64,000 bases of DNA from Torreya grandis. Its lineage: Eukaryota; Streptophyta; Pinopsida; Cupressales; Taxaceae. The notes beneath the pieces were generated by a model that saw nothing but the letters and a program-made list of their open reading frames with translations, searched no databases and had not been told where the DNA came from. Of this stretch, positions 11,341-22,299 are shown one piece after another. Position numbers and translations under genes: made by a program. The stretch spans positions 1,800,501 to 1,864,500 of the forward strand of contig JARHVA010003263.1 in assembly GCA_037957365.1 (NCBI GenBank). The letters are read 5' to 3'. Positions within the stretch are counted from its first letter, which is position 1, and the number at the start of each line of letters is the position of its first letter.

Positions 11341-11610
11341 ATCAACCTAAGAAGAGCTTCATCTTGATCTCCTTGGGGTTGATATTCATTGTAATCATCT
11401 TTGAATCCTACTATTGTGGGGATGTCATAAAAAATAATGGGGTTATATTGAACATCATAAAATTGCTAATCCTCATAGCTAAGACCATAAGAGGCCCCAC
11501 TATGAGTGAACCTTTGAGTCATGTCTATAAAGAGTTATTCTCTGCACTTGACTAGATTTGGATCAATATTTTGCAAATATTCAAACAAATCATGCCTTGG
11601 GTTCTTTCAA
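11340..11610 (-). pseudogene. gag: Tat A gag, N-terminal part
   Basis: The minus strand gives a nearly open stretch of about 85 residues. It includes FEYLQNIDPNLVK, MTQRFTHSGASYGLSYED, then a stop, then an acidic segment with QPQGDQDEALLRLIESS. Only two or three stops interrupt it, and composition is hydrophilic and protein-like. It lies upstream of the gag capsid block of Tat A in the same orientation, so I read it as the start of gag or a short leader ORF. The family match is by position and style rather than by a recognised motif. Confidence 0.5.
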
Positions 11611-11968
11611 AAAAATACTAAGGTACCAAAGAGAATATAAAGGAGGGTGGCTTGAAACCACACACAATTAGAGAATTTGGTTTGAAAATTTACTCAACTT
11701 TTGGTAAAGCTGAAATCATATAGATTGGAAGAGGGTAAGTTAACTCAAAGATCCAAGGTGAAAACTAGTACACTAAAGCCTAAATCTTTGTGATATGCCT
11801 ATACTGTACAAGATAGTTCCAACTTTAATGAGTTGACCCTAGAAAATTAGAGGAAATATCTCCGAATTACAAATAAGATAAAAGAAACTAAGTAACTCAA
11901 GATGTAAAAACCTGCACGAATCACTAAGTACAAAGCTAGGGCCAAATGGGTGGCACAACATTGCCACA

Positions 11969-12589
11969 TGGTTCTAGTAGGATAAAATATGTTGTAGGAC
12001 TCAAAGCATGAGTGATACGCAAGATGACTTGAGTCCACCTAAGATGATAATGTGATTTTGAGTCTAATAAATGACCCTCAATCCAAATAGAAGATTGAAC
12101 CCAAGTTAGAACAAGTCTATTATGTAAATGGCGAACCCAACTTAACACACCAACACTTAAAACTCAGAAAGGTTCAATTTAAAGTGTGAATTATAAATGA
12201 GGGAATTTAAAAAAATTGGGTAAAAGGTCTAGACTCAATTGGGTAGCATGACTGTGTTAAAGTGGATGACATGACACAAAAGCTTTGGATAATAACTCAA
12301 ACAAGGAAAATATAAATTTTCTAATTAGATAGCGTAATACCTCCCTTACTCAATAAAATTGAGTACAAAGTGATTTGGTTAAGTTCATTGAGTTAACAAA
12401 TAGTTTTTAGACACAAATCAAGACCAAGTAAGCTAATGAAAAAAAACAATCATCTTAAGTCTAACTGATGAGGTATGGCAAAGTGGGGTTAGCTAAACTA
12501 GAAAGTTTTTGAATGTTTCTAAGATAATCAATTATACAATGACTTTCACATCACAATGCAAAATAAAAGCACATAATTGGGTGTCCACA
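11969..12589 (-). repeat. Candidate 5' LTR and primer-binding site of Tat A
   Basis: On the minus strand a unit could start TGTGGACACCCAATT at 12589 and end ACCA at 11969. It would be followed after two bases by TGGCAATGTTGTGCC (11966-11952), which loosely resembles a primer-binding site of the TGGCGCCGTTGCC type. The location just upstream of gag is right for a 5' LTR. No second copy was found in the window, so this is a weak, position-based call. Confidence 0.28.
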
Positions 12590-12769
12590 ACACTTGGCTT
12601 GTTTCAATAAGGCCTTGCCCTTTTTACAACCACTATAGCTTGTTGTTTACTTAGTGTAGTGCGATGTCCAAAATGTAGATACATACTATGTACAACTCCA
12701 TCACTAGCAGGTGTTTTAACTACTCAAACCTATGATCCTAGTGGGAGTTGTTGAAGTCAGTGATAGGAG

Positions 12770-13700
12770 GTGAAACCTCAGGTCAAAGATTTCCTAAAGA
12801 ACTTGTGGGAGGTAATGAAGTCCCCCTCACAAGCTAAGATGCAATGAAATAAAAGGTGTAGAATAATCAGCCTCAAGCTTGAATCATAATATAAAGGGAG
12901 TCGAATATGGATTATAATCAACCATGTGAAACCAATATGAAAGATAGAGAGCATACTTGGTTGTGAAAATGAAATCCCTAAATCAAACTTTGAAATCTTG
13001 ATGTTGAGAAAGTAATATAGAAGACCCAAATATATCATATAAAATTTGTCTTATAGAGTTGTCTTTACCACTACAATAGATGATGAGGAACTCTTAGTGA
13101 TCAAAATATCATCAAAATAAATGACTATTATTAGTAAATAATCATCCTATCATAATAAGTATGCATTGGGGTCTAAATGACACTTGGTAAAACCTAAATC
13201 AAGGAAGGAGTCCATCTTGGTGTACCAAGCTTGAGGGGCCTGTTTGAGGCCACAGATGGATTTCGTAAGTCTTAAAAATAAAGATGAATCCTAAAAAAAC
13301 CCATGTGGATGACCCATGTAGATATATTACTCAAGGTATCCATAAATAAAGACACTCATCACATCCATCTAGTGCACATCCCAACCATGTTCTACGTCTA
13401 TAACTAGTGTGAGTCAGATCGAAGTCATCTTTGTAATAGGTTCAAAGGTATCTGAGTAGTCAGTGTTAGTTACTTGTGAAAAACCATTGGATACCAATCA
13501 CACCTTGTACTTATCAATTGACCCATCTTTTGTAAACTTGGTCCAATATATCCACCTACATCAAACAATATTCCTTCCCTTAAGAAGTGAAGTCAAATCC
13601 CAAGTGTGATTTTTGATTAAATAATAATATTATTTTGGTATAGAACTCTCCCACTAAAGTATGCCTAAATACTCTCAAAATGTCTATGGATATGAAGTTA
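12770..13700 (-). pseudogene. pol: Copia (12.6-16.0 kb) reverse transcriptase
   Basis: The minus strand reads SICGLKQAPQAWYTKMDSFL (about 13245-13190), then FTKCHLDPNAYLL, VIYFDDILIT (about 13115-13085; FDD where copia usually has VDD), and YLGLLYYFLNIKISKFDLGI (13038-12960). A stretch with YSTPFI follows and the similarity fades near 12770. These are the palm and thumb blocks of copia RT. Stops are frequent upstream of 13250. The following RNase H domain is absent. Confidence 0.88.
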
Positions 13701-14049
13701 ATGTAAATAAATCAGGTGGACCACTCTGATAATCTACTTGAGTAATATGTCATCTAATAGATCCCCTACCCATAGCTTTTACTTTGAAGTGTCTGCGTAG
13801 CCCAAAGGGGATTAGATGTGGGTGAGTTAGTTGATGACTCATTATCCTCTAAAACATGACTATATATGGATGTAGAAGACTCCCCATCACTGCTAGAAAT
13901 AGAAGAATAAGAATAAGAAGACCCTAGCTTAGGAACCTACTCTAGATGATCCAAGTCAAAAGAAGAATCATCAAGTCTAAGTGAATCTAATGAATGAGAA
14001 GAAGTGTCAAGTGTTGAGTCTTTAGGACTCTCCTTAGATTCAACACTTA

Positions 14050-14700
14050 TCTATATGAATAACTCACGTGTGGTTGGATGAAGGAGGTACCCATTGACAC
14101 CATCTAGATAACCTACAAAGATGCAAGGTTTGGAGTATGGTTCCATAGATTTGTGTTTCTTCTTTGATGTGTGTGACATATCTAGGGATATAAAAACCCT
14201 AAAGTTCTCAAATGTAGGTTTAATTATATGTAAATATTCAAAGGGAGTTATTGCTTTAAAATCTTTATGAGGAACCCTATTTTAAATATAACAAGTAAAA
14301 TTGATGGCTTTGACCCAAAACTGAGGTTCCAAGGACTTAAATTGAATCATAAAGCTATCTATCTCTTTCAAGGATATATTTTTAATTATTCAACTCCATT
14401 GTGTGAAGGAATGTAAGTAATTATCTGATATAAATCAATCCCTTTTATGGTGAAAAATTGCTCAAATCTATTGCTAACATATTTACCTCCATTTTTAGTT
14501 TGAAGAACCTTGATAAATTTCTTAGATTTTATTTTCAATAAGTGCCTTAAAGTCTTAAAAATATTCAAACACTTCATAATTTTATCTTGTGAAGTAGAAC
14601 CATGTGTAACTTGATAAATCATCAATGAAATCAAGAATTTTATTATCCCTTGTAAAATATAGATTGGTAAAAGGCCTAGATACAATGCTTGTGAAGCCCT
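14050..14700 (-). pseudogene. pol: Copia (12.6-16.0 kb) integrase
   Basis: A 99-codon open stretch (14685-14386) includes KFIKVLQTKNGGKYVSNRF, then GIDLYQIITYIPSHNGVE. The family reads RTDNGGE in the first block, so the second catalytic Asp is replaced by Lys here, and the final Glu of the DDE triad falls at the 'NGVE' end. Downstream (14360-14090) are FWVKAINFTCYI and KPCIFVGYLDGVNGYLLHP, the usual copia integrase C-terminal blocks. The domain would insert cDNA into host DNA. It is inactive here. Confidence 0.85.
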
Positions 14701-14739
14701 CCAAGCTTTTACTTTGTCATTTTTTTCTTTAGGATGCTT

Positions 14740-15140
14740 TCCAATAGATCATCCCTCATAAATCCCCTTAGAGAATTGGAATAAAGGCAAATTTGTGACC
14801 ATGTCATTTTTTTTGAGTTGTTCTAGGTAGTGGTAGTTAAGGTGGCCAAATTGCTCATGCCAAAGTTTGATAACTTCATCTGAATGAGTTAAAAATGAAA
14901 TAAAATAAAAATTAGGTGAAATATGTGATAAAAATCATTTGGGAATCTACCCTACCCACTTCCACTATATAATCACTATGCATCTCCTTGATTATAACTG
15001 AATCTAGTAAAAACTCAACCCTCATGATTTTGATTATATGAATGATTTGATACACTAATAGGAGACTGGTTGAAAAAGAAGGAACACTTAGAAAATTATT
15101 TAATGTTCCTCCTTCCCATTTCAACATAACCCTCTCCCTA
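14740..15140 (-). pseudogene. pol: Copia (12.6-16.0 kb) protease-end / pre-integrase region
   Basis: A 71-codon open stretch (15127-14912) reads LNNFLSVPSFSTSLLLVYQI followed by VEFLLDSVIIKEMHSDYIVE and VGRVD. This is the conserved segment between the copia protease and the gag-pre-integrase domain (the 'L-x-VP-x-x-S-x-NLLSV' block). Sequence downstream to about 14740 is weaker. The protease active site itself is not legible. Confidence 0.7.
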
Positions 15141-15439
15141 TAAGTAGTACATAAGTGTCATCACCTAAACTAATAAAATATATGCTATCAGGCTCTAAGG
15201 AAGAAAACTCAACTAGTGAAGAGCCCATGTGGTGAGAAGCAACCTAAGTTAATAACCCATGAAGATGTTTAATATAAAAATGGTACAAGAGCCTTGCTCT
15301 TTTATTTATATTTACCCTTGACCTTTTCCTTGTAATAATATTGAGTTGATGAATCTATCTTGATATACTCAGGAACACTTATGTTTCACTTCTCTAGGAG
15401 ATGAGTTAGGTGATCTATTTAATTCTTTACCCCACTTGT

Positions 15440-16030
15440 GTTTATCATGCCCATTTTTATTACATTAGGCGCACTCAACCTTCTCTTTATTAGGTTTGTC
15501 ATTGGAAGAGGAGGTTTTAGTGGTTATTTTGGTAGAGGTTGATTGTTTCTTCTTCCCTTGATCCTTATTTTTCTTCTTATTCTCCTTGTTTGAAGTCTTT
15601 TTTCTCATTCCTAATAATTATGTCTTGACATTTTATGGAATTCAATGTTCCCATCCATATTAAACTTGTCCTTTCTCCCTGGTTAAGATGATAATGAAAA
15701 CATTCTAAATAGGTCTATTTTCATGTAGTGCCCAACACACCTTTAGTGGCATAGAAAGTAGAGACAAAGGCTGAATGGTCAGGACCTAGTTCAGAAAAGT
15801 ATAGAAAGAATAAGATGGTCATCTTATTTATTTATCCCACATTATTTCAACTACAATTCAAGGACTTGAGCTTAGTGAAGAAATACTGAAGTGTGTCAAA
15901 GTTGTTAGGACTCAAGCTAATGAGTTCATTCTCCAGTTTGTGACCTCTCATCACATTTTGCTCCCCAAATATGCTTTTCCCAAAATGGTCCATAAATTAT
16001 TGGCTGATTTGGCAGGCTCTAAGTTAAATA
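15440..16030 (-). pseudogene. gag: Copia (12.6-16.0 kb) gag
   Basis: The minus strand reads HKLENELISLSPNNFDTLQ and FFTKLKSLN at about 15950-15840, then GPDHSAFVSTFYATKGVLG at about 15780-15730. These are characteristic of UBN2-type copia gag. A Lys/Ser-rich basic segment (15600-15490) precedes a zinc knuckle reading CA, stop, CNKNGHDKHKW at about 15475-15433, in which the last Cys has become Trp. Gag packages element RNA. The related plus-strand relic at 60.6 kb shows the same block order. Confidence 0.75.
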
Positions 16031-18400
16031 GGAGATTATGTGCTATAAAACACACAATAGCCCATACACTTCATCACTATGGTTATAACTAGTTAAATTT
16101 CACTACATTTATGCTAGGTTTAATTTCATCACCTATGGTTATCCTATATAAGCCATTACTCATTAGAATGATTATCATATTTATTTTACATTAGTGATAG
16201 TTAAAGGGAGTTAGTGGGTTGATTTAAACTTGAATCTATTTTAGTGTTGAGTTAAGTTGTAGTAGTATTTCAAGTTGTAGTTATTGCATAATTGAAAGTA
16301 CAAGATAAAACAAGATTGACATTGAAACATAGTACACATCATCAAACTATCAACATAAAATACCCCCCCCCCCAAATGTTTCACATATACTCTCAAAATA
16401 CATAAGACTCAATCGAAAGTGCATATCGAGTAATTTGTGCAAGTTAGAAAAGATGAGTTTTTGTGAACAAGGTGAGGATGTCAAGATTCATTGAAAATAT
16501 GTCTAAGATGATTATACAAAGTGAGAAAGTGAGAGAATATAATTTTTTAAGAATGTGATGGGGTTTTTCCACCTACCAAACTATACCTCACCCTTTAGTC
16601 TTTGTCAAATGAAAATATGAAGAGTCAAAATAATTACAAATTTTCTTTCATAGATCATAATACAATATATTATTTTTGTACTAAAAAAAAATAAAAAAAT
16701 GTTAAATGGACCCTTTTTAATACTTATCCTTCCTCGTACCTTTATCACCCTTTTTTAACTTGTAATAAAAATTCAAAGGCATTAAATGAAGTAATTAAAA
16801 AAGTGACTTAAAAATATAACTTTCCCACCAAGGAAAAGATAAAAAACCATGAAGTAATAACTCAAAACCATAAATTACAACTGAAGTGGTTTTTGTAAAC
16901 CATGAACTTGAGAGGATAGTGGTTTTGGATTTTAAATACCTAGTTTCCTACACAGTGAGATTTGATGAAAGAGGATGGTTGTGGAGATATATTCAAAGCT
17001 GTGGATGACAAGCAGGTAGAATGAGAGATTTAATTAGAATCAAACTAAAGCACTTGAACACACCTAGCTTTGAAAATAGAGAAGGTGGTTTTCAAAAAAA
17101 TAGCTCCTTACCTCTTAGTAATAGTGGCTTCAATTTAAATAGTGAGTTAATACAAGGAGACATGTACTACCTCAAGGCATTCCTTGATTGAAAACAAGCT
17201 ACATTTCATGAGAGCAAACCATGGAATTAGAAGTAAGTTGTGGGAGGTCAAGATCAATCCATGAAAACCCATGAATTAATTCTAAAGGGGTCATGGTAGG
17301 CCAAAAATTAGGTATTTGAATCTTTCTAGGTCATGAGACCAACAACAAGTCTGACAATGCCACCAACTAGGGCATGCATCTTTCATGCACATGTGTGACC
17401 TTTTGTGTTTACTAAGTGAATAACCTGTAGATGATATTTCTTCAAACCAATACAATCAAGGGATAATCTAAATTAAAACTAGTAAAAAATACCCATATAC
17501 CCTTTAAATTTTTTTCAAACCCTCTTAAAATTACCTCAAAATATATGTAAATAATCTTATGATTTTAAAATATAGCTTAAAAATAATAAAAAACTAGACA
17601 CACAATTATTGGGGTGGATCTGAGACCATATTAGAGTTTGATCCAAGTTTGGTCAAAGTGAGTGCAAAGGTTGAATGGTCACATGATAAAAATGTAAGTG
17701 CACACCACCAATGAGCTGAAAGCAAGAATGAAATCAGAAGACAAGTATTGCATTAGATAACCAAAATGGAAAAATCCCAACTTTTTAATAAGGGAATTAG
17801 GATCAAGTAGAGCATACATATAAGATATTAATTAATTCCTCAAATAATAGTCAAAGCACCCCTAGAATATAAATGTAACTCCTCCACAAAAGGTGTTCAC
17901 ATGAGCCTAGAATTGAAGTGTAACTCCTCCACAAAAGGTAATTAAAGGACTTACATCCTAGTCTTTTGGTTAAAACTATGACACCTATGACACACTAACT
18001 CCACTTAAGAAATCATATTCCTAAATGTAAGAAAACTCCAAGTGAAAAAATATAATATCTCCAAATAAATAAATCTGAGAAAATAAATACATACACTAAC
18101 ATATACCAATTAAAATGCATGTAATAAGATTATACAACCATAATATAAAGACCAAAAAAGTATCAAGGTGAGAGACACGTATTCTTATAGATTTGTTTAA
18201 AATCCATTCCTATGGTTTTTTACTAGTACTCTTAGGATTTTTCTAATAGGTAACTATGGTTTTTATTGGCACTTCAAGTGCATGGTTTCTAAGAAGGTAC
18301 CCAAATATAATCTAAAATGGTTTTTTCTATTTTTTAATTACCAAGTGTAATGGCAGAGTCAAAAATCAAGACTAAGTGTTTTAGGATTTAAAAAACTTTT
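16030..18400. other. Gene-free AT-rich stretch
   Basis: No legible protein on either strand. The proximal part may be leader or LTR sequence of the copia relic that ends at 16030, but no primer-binding site was found. A run of 11 C lies at 16363-16373, and a two-copy tandem repeat at 17861-17950 is listed separately. Confidence 0.5.
17861..17950. repeat. Two-copy tandem repeat, period 45 bp
   Basis: The 20-base string 'gtaactcctccacaaaaggt' occurs at 17875-17894 and again at 17920-17939. Each copy is preceded by 'cctagaat' at 17861 and 17906. The copies are nearly identical, so this duplication is younger than most of the surrounding repeats. Confidence 0.85.
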
Positions 18401-19217
18401 TTAAAGAAAAAAAAAACTATTTTTTTAATTATTTTTCATCTTTTACTTTCATGGAGGTAAGGGTTAGAGTTTAACATACTTGTTACTATCATTTTCATAT
18501 TTATTATTTTTCCTCTTTTGCATACCCACTTACATTATCTGATTTTTTTTCATCATCAATTTTTTTGTTGCCTCTTCATTTTCTCAATATCAATGTTTTT
18601 GCTATTCTGCACCTTCCCCTTCTGTTGCATATGTATTTTCTTGTGCTTTCTTCTTTCAATTTTATCATAATTTTATCTATAATTTTCTATGGTTCTTTTG
18701 TGTTTTTGGTGGCAATAAAATAAAATATTACTTTTTTTGGAATTAATTTAATATTATCTTTATTTATTTTTGTTGTTTTTTATGTATCTTTTAGTTTTGT
18801 GTTTTATTTATTTTATTATTTTTATATAAAAAATAATTTTATGATAATTTTATTTATATGTTATATTTTAATAATTTATTTATTCTAATTATATACTTGT
18901 AAACGTATCTTAAGTAAATTTACCTAAAATGATAAAAATCCATTTATGTTGTCCATTTATGTTTTAGAATGTAAATATTGATTACATAAAATTATGTAGC
19001 TTCTTTTAATAATGTAGATATCTTTAAAAAATATAAAATAAATGTGTCAATTTCTTTATATCTAGTGAAAATGGTATGAATCTAGCTACACCACTATGTC
19101 AGGATTGAAAAACTCCACCATATGGACAAGAAATAATGATGTTTTGATTGACATATCCAATGAAAAATAATCTAAGTGAATATAAAATGGAATTCAAATT
19201 TAAGGTTTTAAATTTTC

Positions 19218-19500
19218 TTTTATTGAATCTTTTGGTTCATCCTCATCTTATAAATAATATTATATCATATGAGACATTTATACAAATTATTTGCATGCAT
19301 GTTGTATGGTTCCATGTTTTGAAAAAACACTGAGACACAAACACCATTCACACCCAATTTATAACATTTATTTTCTATATGGCATTGAAATTTGATAATT
19401 AGATATTTTATTTCAAAAGTGTAGAGTATAAAATCCATGTATTAAATCTTTTGGCTCATCCTCATCATAGACATTTATATAATTTATTCATGCATTGTGT
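19218..19500. repeat. Diverged direct repeat, spacing about 225 bp
   Basis: The phrase 'aatcttttggttcatcctca' at about 19220 recurs as 'aatcttttggctcatcctca' at about 19445. Both are followed by 'gacatttata', 'aattatttgcatgcat' or a close variant, and 'ttg'. The second copy is shortened by about 30 bases between these landmarks. Confidence 0.65.
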
Positions 19501-19954
19501 GTTATTTACTTTCAATATCAAGATATTCCTAGAATAGGGGCACTAAAGGAGGGCACCCATAGGGGATTCAAGGGGGTGGGTAAGAAGTACTGACTCATTT
19601 TTACTAGATGGATAAGACTTAATATACTCATTCAACATCCTAAAAGTGATATTGGAATGTCTATGTAGGTTTTGGAGCCACTGAGTGGTCATAATCTAGT
19701 ATTTTACAAGAATAAGATTCTCATCTGTGTTATAGGCTTATGATTATATTTATTTCAATAAAGTAAATAAAATTAAATTGTATTTATCCTGGATCTTCCT
19801 ATTATGAGGTATTTTAGAATGAGAAGAAATGAGAATATTTCTTGTTATATTACTATGAGAGGAGAAAAAATTATGTATCTTTTGGAGAGTGGATTGAAAG
19901 TAAAGGAATATGAATTGCATTGAATAAACTTCAATGATATTTGTTTTGGTTTTA

Positions 19955-20960
19955 TAATTAAGGAGCATGTTAATTTTGGGGATCAAATATGTTTAAGTTA
20001 TATGAAATTATATTTTCATGTAAGCTATACTTAACCCTAAACCTTAGACCCTAGTTTAGGACTGTTGGTTTTGCATATTAAAAAAGGTGGCATGCCCTAA
20101 TAGAGACTTGTTAATATTCATATTCTTTAGGATTCTATATATAATTTATCATTATATATAATCATTCATCCAAGTTTATTTTTTTATAATTTGTAGAGAA
20201 GGCTTATTTAATGCTTTAAATAACATTAATGCATTGATCCTTTGAGTTTCTCATTATTATCCTTCAAAATATGAAAATAAGGACATCATATTTGGTTGAA
20301 TGGAAGACCTTACCCTCCTTAAAATTTACCTCATATTATAGGTTATTTGTTTTGTTTTTTTAATTTTTAGATGTGTGGGACTCAAAGGATTATCAGTTAT
20401 TTGATATTTTAAGCCCAAAAATAATATTCATTACTAACAATTAACATGGGTTTGATAATCATTTATTTTATCAATTATCTATTTGTTTATCTATATTCCA
20501 TTATATATTTTTTGGTAAGGATATCTTTTTGAATAGAATTTAGTAATTGGTTGTTTTAGGTTTTTAATTCAAGCACTCATTGATTTGGGGATAAAATGAG
20601 TTGAATTTATCTAAAATTTTATTTTCATGAAAGTTTTACATAACCCTAAACCCTAGTCCAAGACTATTGGTTTTTCCTATTGAAAAATGTATCAAGTCCC
20701 TTATAGAGACCTGGTCATATTAGTGTTATTCAGGATTACATATATAATTTGTCATTATATATAGTCATAAATAAGATATTATTATTTTTTAAAGTTGAAG
20801 AGAATATATTTTTAATACCTTGAATAACATTTATTCCCTAGTCTTTTAAGTTTCTCGTATTTAACCTTGATAATATAAAAATATAATCATATTTGGTTGA
20901 ATGGTCAAACCTTACCTCCTTTGACTTGACCTCATATTTATAGTTATATTTTTTAAGTTA
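19955..20960. repeat. Tandem duplication, period about 609 bp
   Basis: Copy 1 runs from about 19955 to 20350 and copy 2 from about 20572 to 20950. Shared landmarks in order are 'ttggggat', 'attttcatg', 'aaccctaaacc' (20033 and 20642), 'ggttt', 'aggatt', 'tatataatttatcattatat' with its variant, 'aataacatt', 'catatttggttgaatgg' and 'acctcatatt'. Divergence is substantial, with several small indels, so this is an ancient duplication. Confidence 0.8.
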
Positions 20961-22299
20961 GTGTAAATAGGGCCTATTTTGTGCCCCTCTAGTTTTATGG
21001 ATTTTAATAATTTTTATCTTTTGATTAAGAGAAAAAACCATGGCTTATAAATAAAGGGTTTTGCTTCCAAAATTGTACATAGATTTGAGCCGTAAGGGTA
21101 TAAGATTTATATCCCTACATGAATATCAAATGAATATTTTAATTCCTTTAGAAAATCAACCTTAACACAAACAATTATATTAGGATGTGAAAATTACAAT
21201 TTATCAACTTCATGACAAAACACCTACACTATGGGTTTGAAAATCTCATCAAGGAATAGCCATAGAGGAAAAAGAAGATCTAAAAGCTCAACCCATACAT
21301 GAACCTTAAGGGATGGTTTCTTAGACACACTTAAATTTTAGGTCCAAAGGAACATAATCATGAGGGTATTAGTTAAAAACCAATAGTTAAACCTATAAAT
21401 AAGAACCTGAACTTGAGAGGGTTCCTTAAATATTGAAAAACATATTGCAGTAGATATGTTAATGGCCATTTAATTTTTTTATGATGCCTATCAACATAGT
21501 TATACTAGCATACATATATTATATAAATATATCTTAAAAAATTAAGAGATATCATTCTATAGTCACTTATTCCACTTATATCACAAAAATAATATAATAT
21601 ACGCACCTCAATAATGATATATTTTGACATCTTTAACATGAATTTGTCTAAATGCTAGTTTTACTAATTAATCAAATTTGATTTTAAATTTATGAAATTG
21701 TAATTAAGAGGATTTTTTTTAAAATATTAATTAAATAATAAAATCCCTATATTTGAGATTCATAATTATTTAAATAATCCAAATTATTTAATCCATATTT
21801 ATATACCAAACTACAAATTTGTAAACCACAATGTTGTAAAACATAAAAATATATCAAACCTAATTTTTAAAATCCATATTATAAAATTACCATACGTTTT
21901 AAACATGATCAAGTAAACCATAAGTTTTAAAATTCATATTCTACAAAAACCTTTGATTTTTTAAATGGAATTTAGTTTGTGTGTTTTAGAATAGGTCAGT
22001 GAAGTATTGGTGCTAGGTATATGAGTCATCTACCTATTATACATTTGAGTTTTAGTTTGTTTGGGATTGCATGAAAAATGCAAAAATCATATATTACAAG
22101 TCACAATAAATCACCAATCTTGGTGATAGATATAGAAGACATCAAATATTGGGTATTGGTAGAGGAGTTTATGTTATCAGATATATTCCTCTCACTTTTT
22201 ATAGTTATGGGGAAGTTTGTCACTACATAAAAATATTACTAAATTTACTAAGATTTATTCAATTTGAAATGAATTATTAAATAGATGAAAAGAATGACA

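Larger units (their letters stand above)
3310..11610 (-). mobile_element. Tat-lineage Ty3/gypsy retrotransposon relic (Tat A)
   Basis: Read on the minus strand, the domain order is gag, protease, reverse transcriptase, RNase H, a second archaeal-type RNase H, then integrase. The extra RNase H between the first RNase H and integrase is diagnostic of the plant Tat clade (Ogre, Retand and relatives). Stops and frameshifts occur throughout, so the copy cannot be functional, but all domains remain readable in outline. Flanking LTRs are not firmly identified: a candidate 5' LTR lies at 11969-12589, and the 3' LTR may lie at or beyond the left edge. The sub-domains are listed separately. Confidence 0.85.
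12600..16030 (-). mobile_element. Ty1/copia retrotransposon relic, minus strand
   Basis: Reading on the minus strand gives gag with a zinc knuckle, the protease/pre-integrase region, integrase, then reverse transcriptase. The integrase-before-RT order is the defining copia arrangement. RT fades at about 12770 and no RNase H is found before the candidate Tat A LTR at 12589. The element is therefore either truncated or split by the Tat A insertion, with the rest outside the window. Many stops are present. LTRs were not identified. Confidence 0.85.
18400..22250. other. AT-rich stretch with old segmental duplications
   Basis: No gene is recognised. The block from 18400 to 18900 is extremely T-rich on the plus strand. 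Two pairs of diverged direct repeats lie within it and are listed separately (19218-19500 and 19955-20960). Short open frames here lack any conserved motif. Confidence 0.5.

Noticed and set aside
11969..12589. The 12589 boundary and the 354 boundary as a matched LTR pair of Tat A
   Set aside because: Only the first 15 or so bases resemble each other (TGTGGACACCCAATT and TGTAGACATCCAATT); the following sequence does not align.
20033..20056. Interstitial telomere-like repeat (aaccctaaacc)
   Set aside because: Only about two degenerate units occur, inside a larger duplicated segment; not enough for a telomeric tract.
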